Assembly (NCBI GenBank): GCA_965644295.1
Contig: CBFFRP010000016.1
Location: 89,900-153,899 of the forward strand
From: Paraphysomonas bandaiensis
Taxonomy: Eukaryota > Chrysophyceae
DNA length: 64,000 bases
Direction of reading: 5' to 3'
A program made the position numbers and the translations under genes. Below the pieces are notes generated by a model, which worked only from the letters and a program-made list of their open reading frames with translations, searched no databases and was not told where the DNA came from. Positions within the stretch are counted from its first letter, which is position 1; every line of letters begins with the position of its first letter. Positions 55,739 through 64,000 of this stretch are shown one piece after another.

Positions 55739-56827
55739 TTATTTTCGCACATGTTGTCTACTCCATATTTGAACCACAACAGGCTGTCTTACTAAACGTC
55801 CACAGAATTCAAACACTGTATTTGGAGGGTGTGTTGTTTCTACTTCCCACTTATATTTACCACACATACAGACACACTTGTCATTCATTGTATCACAGTG
55901 GCAGTTTATTATTTCAGAAGCTCTCTTTAAAAAATTCTCGTGTGCACATCGTGCAGGATTGAGAAATATCATTCGTGTTGGTTTCATTTCAAGGGCGGAG
56001 TGGCATACGAATCGCAGAGGATAGTCACGATCGATGTCATTCGTAGAAGCCCCTTGTGCAGAAAAACCACCCGCCCCTCCACCGCTCGTAAATGGGGGAT
56101 TTGCGACTACAACAACCTCTTTTTGTTCATGGTTTGGAATATGTGAGAGAAGCTCGTCACGGTTTGTACTGAGATAGTCGCTGACACGGATATGACATTT
56201 GTGAGGGAACTCACGTGCAGCATGTTCTGCAGCTTTCGATGCTTCTATAACATCTACATCATTTCCCACTACATAACAAGAATCTGTGCATTTGGCAAGG
56301 GCCACTACAACACGCCCATCTCCACATGACGGCTCAACGAATATGGTATCCTCTGAGTACTGTGATTTCGCTAGACCAACGATATATTCAACATTACTAC
56401 TACTCGAAAAATATTGCTGCAATTCCCGAGGACCAGACTCCATTTGTTTACGTTTAACAATTTTTTCTTTTATTAATCTATACTGCTCTTCATCGCAGAA
56501 CAGATCCATGAGGTAATGTGCATGCAGAGACACCTGAGACAGCCACTCATTCAACACACCAACACTTTTCTTATAGTGAGGCTTCCATCCATCACCATCC
56601 ACACACCATGAGCACTCATCTTTCATTAGATTCTTAACGCGTCCAGTCGGAAATTTTAAAGTGCTTGTGGAGTCCCTGTGAGAGACCTCTCTGGACAACC
56701 ATAACAAGTCATGATAAGACCGATGAAGCAATGAACCTTCAGGGGAACGAAGAAGGAAGTACTTAAAGGTATGGTCTCCTTCACATGTCACATGTAAGCC
56801 GAATACTGAAATGGAAGAGTTGGACAT
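55739..56827 (-). CDS. PX-like domain fused to class I SAM methyltransferase
   Basis: Single exon, 362 residues from ATG 56827. Residues 1-120 resemble a phox (PX) lipid-binding domain: FKYFLLRSPEGSLLHRSYHD followed by LLWLSREV, TLKFPTGR, then LNEWLSQVSLHAHYLMDLF. Residues about 145-362 are a Rossmann methyltransferase: motif I FVEPSCGDGRVVVAL, an acidic second strand VVGNDVDVIE, and motif IV VVVANPPF at about 240. NPPF is the active-site motif of N-methylating enzymes acting on adenine, cytosine or glutamine amides. The target is unknown. A cluster of Cys/His (CHCDTMNDKCVCMCGKY) near residue 310 may bind metal. The PX call is by pattern. It could tether methylation to endomembranes. Confidence 0.75.
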   Translation of the reverse strand: MSNSSISVFGLHVTCEGDHTFKYFLLRSPEGSLLHRSYHDLLWLSREVSHRDSTSTLKFPTGRVKNLMKDECSWCVDGDGWKPHYKKSVGVLNEWLSQVSLHAHYLMDLFCDEEQYRLIKEKIVKRKQMESGPRELQQYFSSSSNVEYIVGLAKSQYSEDTIFVEPSCGDGRVVVALAKCTDSCYVVGNDVDVIEASKAAEHAAREFPHKCHIRVSDYLSTNRDELLSHIPNHEQKEVVVVANPPFTSGGGAGGFSAQGASTNDIDRDYPLRFVCHSALEMKPTRMIFLNPARCAHENFLKRASEIINCHCDTMNDKCVCMCGKYKWEVETTHPPNTVFEFCGRLVRQPVVVQIWSRQHVRK

Positions 56828-57410
56828 GACCTGACCAGAACTATGTGTGGAATATGTATGTATGTATGTCCCTTCCGTTCACTTCTCTGATGTACAGCAG
56901 TGTATGTACAGTACGTAAAAATAGAAATATCTCAAAGAGAATACGCACCGTTTAATAAAATGTGTTGGAATTCGTATCTCTTTGTACAATCGGATAGAGA
57001 GAGTATGCTGTATGCGGGTATGTGACGGCATGCCGCATGGATAGGCTAGAAAGAGATCAGACAAACAGATTTCTTGAACATTTTAGTTTTTACATCGCGA
57101 AATAGACAAAATATCAAAAAAATCCTATTGTAAAAAATTTCTACAACAAAATTGACCAAATTATTGTACTTCATTATCCTATACTATAAAATATATCAAA
57201 GTACTATTTACAAAATTTCACCCGCTAAAATAAAAAAAAGCAATAAATAAAAAAATTCAAAGAAATATTTTGGTCAAGCATTTCAGACCGGTCACATTGA
57301 CCGATCAATCCACACACAAGCACATTGCAACAATACAACGACAACAACAACTTCAGATCATGAATTCACCAAACTCAGACAATTCTAATAAAAGATAGCA
57401 ATCTACATGT
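56828..57410. other. promoter side of the methyltransferase gene, then AT-rich spacer
   Basis: Short TATG run (56852-56868) and CAGCAGTG (56895-56902) close to the ATG at 56827. From 57080 very AT-rich with A-runs, leading up to the satellite. No gene seen. Confidence 0.5.
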
Positions 57411-60400
57411 GTGTGATCAATGTCCCCTCTATGATTATATATATTATAAATGGGTAATTTACGGCTGAATGTTTCATGTCGATACTCCTGTGTCTATGAG
57501 AGGGTGCAATCCTTGTATGTATTTATATGCGCGCAATTGTCTGTGAGGATACCGATTTTAACGTTTGTGTGTCATGTAGGTTTTACCATCAATGTGTTGG
57601 GAGTCAGTTCGATCTTGACTAGTTAACGCGGAAGGTAACATATATATGACACAGTCCCGAATTGTATGCTGTGTGTGATCAATGTCCCCTCTATGATTAT
57701 ATATATTATAAATGGGTAATTTACGGCTGAATGTTTCATGTCGATACTCCTGTGTCTATGAGAGGGTGCAATCCTTGTATGTATTTATATGCGCGCAATT
57801 GTCTGTGAGGATACCGATTTTAACGTTTGTGTGTCATGTAGGTTTTACCATCAATGTGTTGGGAGTCAGTTCGATCTTGACTAGTTAACGCGGAAGGTAA
57901 CATATATATGACACAGTCCCGAATTGTATGCTGTGTGTGATCAATGTCCCCTCTATGATTATATATATTATAAATGGGTAATTTACGGCTGAATGTTTCA
58001 TGTCGATACTCCTGTGTCTATGAGAGGGTGCAATCCTTGTATGTATTTATATGCGCGCAATTGTATGTGAGGATACCGATTTTAACGTTTGTGTGTCATG
58101 TAGGTTTTACCATCAATGTGTTGGGAGTCAGTTCGATCTTGACTAGTTAACCGGAAGGTAACATATATATGACACAGTCCCGAATTGTATGCTGTGTGTG
58201 ATCAATGTCCCCTCTATGATTATATATATTATAAATGGGTAATTTACGGCTGAATGTTTCATGTCGATACTCCTGTGTCTATGAGAGGGTGCAATCCTTG
58301 TATGTATTTATATGCGCGCAATTGTCTGTGAAGATACCGATTTTAACGTTTGTGTGTCATGTAGGTTTTACCATCAATGTGTTGGGAGTCAGTTCGATCT
58401 TGACTAGTTAACGCGGAAGGTAACATATATATGACACAGTCCCGAATTGTATGCTGTGTGTGATCAATGTCCCCTCTATGATTATATATATTATAAATGG
58501 GTAATTTACGGCTGAATGTTTCATGTCGATACTCCTGTGTCTATGAGAGGGTGCAATCCTTGTATGTATTTATATGCGCGCAATTGTCTGTGAGGATACC
58601 GATTTTAACGTTTGTGTGTCATGTAGGTTTTACCATCAATGTGTTGGGAGTCAGTTCGATCTTGACTAGTTAACGCGGAAGGTAACATATATATGACACA
58701 GTCCCGAATTGTATGCTGTGTGTGATCAATGTCCCCTCTATGATTATATATATTATAAATGGGTAATTTACGGCTGAATGTTTCATGTCGATACTCCTGT
58801 GTCTATGAGAGGGTGCAATCCTTGTATGTATTTATATGCGCGCAATTGTCTGTGAGGATACCGATTTTAACGTTTGTGTGTCATGTAGGTTTTACCATCA
58901 ATGTGTTGGGAGTCAGTTCGATCTTGACTAGTTAACGCGGAAGGTAACATATATATGACACAGTCCCGAATTGTATGCTGTGTGTGATCAATGTCCCCTC
59001 TATGATTATATATATTATAAATGGGTAATTTACGGCTGAATGTTTCATGTCGATACTCCTGTGTCTATGAGAGGGTGCAATCCTTGTATGTATTTATATG
59101 CGCGCAATTGTATGTGAGGATACCGATTTTAACGTTTGTGTGTCATGTAGGTTTTACCATCAATGTGTTGGGAGTCAGTTCGATCTTGACTAGTTAACGC
59201 GGAAGGTAACATATATATGACACAGTCCCGAATTGTATGCTGTGTGTGATCAATGTCCCCTCTATGATTATATATATTATAAATGGGTAATTTACGGCTG
59301 AATGTTTCATGTCGATAGTCCTGTGTCTATGAGAGGGTGCAATCCTTGTATGTATTTATATGCGCGCAATTGTATGTGAGGATACCGATTTTAACGTTTG
59401 TGTGTCATGTAGGTTTTACCATCAATGTGTTGGGAGTCAGTTCGATCTTGACTAGTTAACGCGGAAGGTAACATATATATGACACAGTCCCGAATTGTAT
59501 GCTGTGTGTGATCAATGTCCCCTCTATGATTATATATATTATAAATGGGTAATTTACGGCTGAATGTTTCATGTCGATACTCCTGTGTCTATGAGAGGGT
59601 GCAATCCTTGTATGTATTTATATGCGCGCAATTGTATGTGAGGATACCGATTTTAACGTTTGTGTGTCATGTAGGTTTTACCATCAATGTGTTGGGAGTC
59701 AGTTCGATCTTGACTAGTTAACGCGGAAGGTAACATATATATGACACAGTCCCGAATTGTATGCTGTGTGTGATCAATGTCCCCTCTATGATTATATATA
59801 TTATAAATGGGTAATTTACGGCTGAATGTTTCATGTCGATAGTCCTGTGTCTATGAGAGGGTGCAATCCTTGTATGTATTTATATGCGCGCAATTGCCTG
59901 TGAGGATACCGATTTTAACGTTTGTGTGTCATGTAGGTTTTACCATCAATGTGTTGGGAGTCAGTTCGATCTTGACTAGTTAACGCGGAAGGTAACATAT
60001 ATATGACACAGTCCCGAATTGTATGCTGTGTGTGATCAATGTCCCCTCTATGATTATATATATTATAAATGGGTAATTTACGGCTGAATGTTTCATGTCG
60101 ATACTCCTGTGTCTATGAGAGGGTGCAATCCTTGTATGTATTTATATGCGCGCAATTGTATGTGAGGATACCGATTTTAACGTTTGTGTGTCATGTAGGT
60201 TTTACCATCAATGTGTTGGGAGTCAGTTCGATCTTGACTAGTTAACGCGGAAGGTAACATATATATGACACAGTCCCGAATTGTATGCTGTGTGTGATCA
60301 ATGTCCCCTCTATGATTATATATATTATAAATGGGTAATTTACGGCTGAATGTTTCATGTCGATACTCCTGTGTCTATGAGAGGGTGCAATCCTTGTATG

Positions 60401-63359
60401 TATTTATATGCGCGCAATTGTCTGTGAGGATACCGATTTTAACGTTTGTGTGTCATGTAGGTTTTACCATCAATGTGTTGGGAGTCAGTTCGATCTTGAC
60501 TAGTTAACGCGGAAGGTAACATATATATGACACAGTCCCGAATTGTATGCTGTGTGTGATCAATGTCCCCTCTATGATTATATATATTATAAATGGGTAA
60601 TTTACGGCTGAATGTTTCATGTCGATACTCCTGTGTCTATGAGAGGGTGCAATCCTTGTATGTATTTATATGCGCGCAATTGTATGTGAGGATACCGATT
60701 TTAACGTTTGTGTGTCATGTAGGTTTTACCATCAATGTGTTGGGAGTCAGTTCGATCTTGACTAGTTAACGCGGAAGGTAACATATATATGACACAGTCC
60801 CGAATTGTATGCTGTGTGTGATCAATGTCCCCTCTATGATTATATATATTATAAATGGGTAATTTACGGCTGAATGTTTCATGTCGATACTCCTGTGTCT
60901 ATGAGAGGGTGCAATCCTTGTATGTATTTATATGCGCGCAATTGTATGTGAGGATACCGATTTTAACGTTTGTGTGTCATGTAGGTTTTACCATCAATGT
61001 GTTGGGAGTCAGTTCGATCTTGACTAGTTAACCGGAAGGTAACATATATATGACACAGTCCCGAATTGTATGCTGTGTGTGATCAATGTCCCCTCTATGA
61101 TTATATATATTATAAATGGGTAATTTACGGCTGAATGTTTCATGTCGATACTCCTGTGTCTATGAGAGGGTGCAATCCTTGTATGTATTTATATGCGCGC
61201 AATTGTATGTGAGGATACCGATTTTAATGTTTGTGTGTCATGTAGGTTTTACCATCAATGTGTTGGGAGTCAGTTCGATCTTGACTAGTTAACGCGGAAG
61301 GTAACATATATATGACACAGTCCCGAATTGTATGCTGTGTGTGATCAATGTCCCCTCTATGATTATATATATTATAAATGGGTAATTTACGGCTGAATGT
61401 TTCATGTCGATACTCCTGTGTCTATGAGAGGGTGTAATCCTTGTATGTATTTATATGCGCGCAATTGTATGTGAGGATACCGATTTTAACGTTTGTGTGT
61501 CATGTAGGTTTTACCATCAATGTGTTGGGAGTCAGTTCGATCTTGACTAGTTAACGCGGAAGGTAACATATATATGACACAGTCCCGAATTGTATGCTGT
61601 GTGTGATCAATGTCCCCTCTATGATTATATATATTATAAATGGGTAATTTACGGCTGAATGTTTCATGTCGATACTCCTGTGTCTATGAGAGGGTGTAAT
61701 CCTTGTATGTATTTATATGCGCGCAATTGTATGTGAGGATACCGATTTTAACGTTTGTGTGTCATGTAGGTTTTACCATCAATGTGTTGGGAGTCAGTTC
61801 GATCTTGACTAGTTAACCGGAAGGTAACATATATATGACACAGTCCCGAATTGTATGCTGTGTGTGATCAATGTCCCCTCTATGATTATATATATTATAA
61901 ATGGGTAATTTACGGCTGAATGTTTCATGTCGATACTCCTGTGTCTATGAGAGGGTGCAATCCTTGTATGAATTTATATGCGCGCAATTGTCTGTGAGGA
62001 TACCGATTTTAACGTTTGTGTGTCGTGTAGGTTTTACCATCAATGTGTTGGGAGTCAGTTCGATCTTGACTAGTTAACGCGGAAGGTAACATATATATGA
62101 CACAGTCCCGAATTGTATGCTGTGTGTGATCAATGTCCCCTCTATGATTATATATATTATAAATGGGTAATTTACGGCTGAATGTTTCATGTCGATACTC
62201 CTGTGTCTATGAGAGGGTGCAATCCTTGTATGTATTTATATGCGCGCAATTGTATGTGAGGATACCGATTTTAACGTTTGTGTGTCATGTAGGTTTTACC
62301 ATCAATGTGTTGGGAGTCAGTTCGATCTTGACTAGTTAACGCGGAAGGTAACATATATATGACACAGTCCCGAATTGTATGCTGTGTGTGATCAATGTCC
62401 CCTCTATGATTATATATATTATAAATGGGTAATTTACGGCTGAATGTTTCATGTCGATACTCCTGTGTCTATGAGAGGGTGCAATCCTTGTATGTATTTA
62501 TATGCGCGCAATTGTATGTGAGGATACCGATTTTAACGTTTGTGTGTCATGTAGGTTTTACCATCAATGTGTTGGGAGTCAGTTCGATCTTGACTAGTTA
62601 ACCGGAAGGTAACATATATATGACACAGTCCCGAATTGTATGCTGTGTGTGATCAATGTCCCCTCTATGATTATATATATTATAAATGGGTAATTTACGG
62701 CTGAATGTTTCATGTCGATACTCCTGTGTCTATGAGAGGGTGCAATCCTTGTATGAATTTATATGCGCGCAATTGTCTGTGAGGATACCGATTTTAACGT
62801 TTGTGTGTCGTGTAGGTTTTACCATCAATGTGTTGGGAGTCAGTTCGATCTTGACTAGTTAACGCGGAAGGTAACATATATATGACACAGTCCCGAATTG
62901 TATGCTGTGTGTGATCAATGTCCCCTCTATGATTATATATATTATAAATGGGTAATTTACGGCTGAATGTTTCATGTCGATACTCCTGTGTCTATGAGAG
63001 GGTGTAATCCTTGTATGTATTTATATGCGCGCAATTGTATGTGAGGATACCGATTTTAACGTTTGTGTGTCATGTAGGTTTTACCATCAATGTGTTGGGA
63101 GTCAGTTCGATCTTGACTAGTTAACGCGGAAGGTAACATATATATGACACAGTCCCGAATTGTATGCTGTGTGTGATCAATGTCCCCTCTATGATTATAT
63201 ATATTATAAATGGGTAATTTACGGCTGAATGTTTCATGTCGATACTCCTGTGTCTATGAGAGGGTGCAATCCTTGTATGTATTTATATGCGCGCAATTGT
63301 CTGTGAGGATACCGATTTTAACGTTTGTGTGTCATGTAGGTTTTACCATCAATGTGTTA
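57411..63359 (+). repeat. 262-bp satellite array, about 22.7 copies
   Basis: Head-to-tail units of 262 bp (261 where TTAACGCGG is TTAACCGG). Unit landmarks are GTGTGATCAATGTCCCC, TATATATTATAAATGGG, CATGTCGATACTCC, GCGCGCAATTGT, GTCAGTTCGATCTTGAC and GACACAGTCCCGAATTG. Units differ at a handful of positions (TCTG/TATG, CAATCC/TAATCC, ACTCC/AGTCC). Open frames in it are short and not conserved by selection as far as can be seen. The array ends within a unit, after CAATGTGTT. Confidence 0.98.
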
Positions 63360-64000
63360 CATCTCGTGTTACACCCACTTCGATTGTACACATATACACA
63401 CGTCGGCGTCCTGTTTAGAGTCGCACCTATAGCGAATCAATGCTATTAGCGTGTGCTGAAGGGCGCCAATATACCTGCACAGGATGAACCCCTGCGGTGT
63501 GGCTGATGTTATTGCACTTTAGATAGCCGCAGCCATGCCATATGAAGTCGCAGTGGAACATATTTATTACCTCACACCATACAACAACACATCCTACACA
63601 ATTTCATTACGTGGATGACAACTATTCTTACTATTGTATTGGTAGATATGCTGATGGGTGGGATGTGTTACTCATACGGCTCCATTATTGGATATGGCAA
63701 GGTAAGCATATTCTTGTGTTACACCCACTTCGATTGTACACATATACACACGTCGGCGTCCTGTTTAGAGTCGCACCTATAGCGAATCAATGCTATTAGC
63801 GTGTGCTGAAGGGCGCCAATATACCTGCACAGGATGAACCCCTGCGGTGTGGCTGATGTTATTGCACTTTAGATAGCCGCAGCCATGCCATATGAAGTCG
63901 CAGTGGAACATATTTATTACCTCACACCATACAACAACACATCCTACACAATTTCATTACATGGATGACAACTATTCTTACTATTGTGTTGGTAGATATG
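63360..64000 (+). repeat. second tandem repeat, 350-bp period, continues beyond window
   Basis: GTGTTACACCCACTTCGATT occurs at 63366 and again at 63716; the 285 bp that follow are nearly identical (single changes such as ACGTGG/ACATGG). One full and one partial unit are visible. It is unrelated to the 262-bp unit. Confidence 0.9.

Noticed and set aside
57411-63449. Short open frames in the satellite units, and a possible CRISPR-like array
   Set aside because: Units are contiguous 262-bp copies without unique spacers, so this is a satellite, not CRISPR. The frames are short and have no family features.

Overview
This is a stretch of eukaryotic nuclear genome, most likely from a stramenopile (ochrophyte/diatom-like alga or a relative). 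The reasons are short GT-AG introns (mostly 46-92 bp), a giant surface protein with P-S/T-x-P-S low-complexity blocks typical of stramenopiles, a protein-only RNase P, an LC8 dynein light chain, and long tetranucleotide repeats. The placement is inference. No ribosomal RNA, tRNA, CRISPR or bacterial operon was seen. Exon joins were made by hand from splice consensus, reading phase and family alignment.

Layout. 1-149: 3' end of a gene cut by the window. 1434-3043 (-): a six-exon gene whose reading frame runs NAD(P)H-hydrate epimerase, then a WW domain, then CutA, the most unusual gene here. 3505-10566 (+): a 2353-residue secreted/type I membrane protein with REJ/PKD-like region, EGF module, one TM and a Cys-rich tail. 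10567-12797: repeats. 12798-13485 (-): Lys-rich nuclear-type protein. 13986-15589 (+): cytochrome P450. 17053-18450 (+): possible AP2-like regulator. 20979-21542 (-): two-TM protein. 22281-22691 (+): LC8 dynein light chain, rebuilt from three small exons. 24685-27610 (-): DNA ligase I, five exons. 27997-28923 (+): MSS51-C-like mitochondrial protein. 29894-30289 (+): Lys-rich protein. 30472-31574 and 36031-37524: two hAT-type DNA transposons with matching terminal inverted repeats. 32211-33053 (-): unknown. 33317-34685: 1.37 kb CATA repeat. 37906-39006 (-): unknown Ser/Thr-Pro-rich protein. 40041-40852 (+): Ulp1-like protease. 42279-48775 (-): 2147-residue WD40/LamG-like protein. 49199-50898 (+): PRORP. 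51554-52286 (-): adenylate kinase. 52717-53190 (+): small secreted protein. 54367-55380 (+): sulfotransferase. 55739-56827 (-): PX-like domain joined to a methyltransferase. 57411-63359: about 22.7 copies of a 262-bp satellite, followed to the window end by a second satellite of 350-bp period.

The genes do not form one pathway. They are mostly housekeeping genes (DNA replication/repair, tRNA maturation, nucleotide metabolism, NAD(P)HX repair, motor subunit) set in head-to-head pairs that share short intergenic promoters. Those shared promoters repeatedly carry a CAGC(A/G)GTA core and/or TATG-type tetranucleotide runs. Repeats and transposon debris fill the remaining gaps, and the right end runs into satellite DNA, as would fit a pericentromeric or subtelomeric edge.
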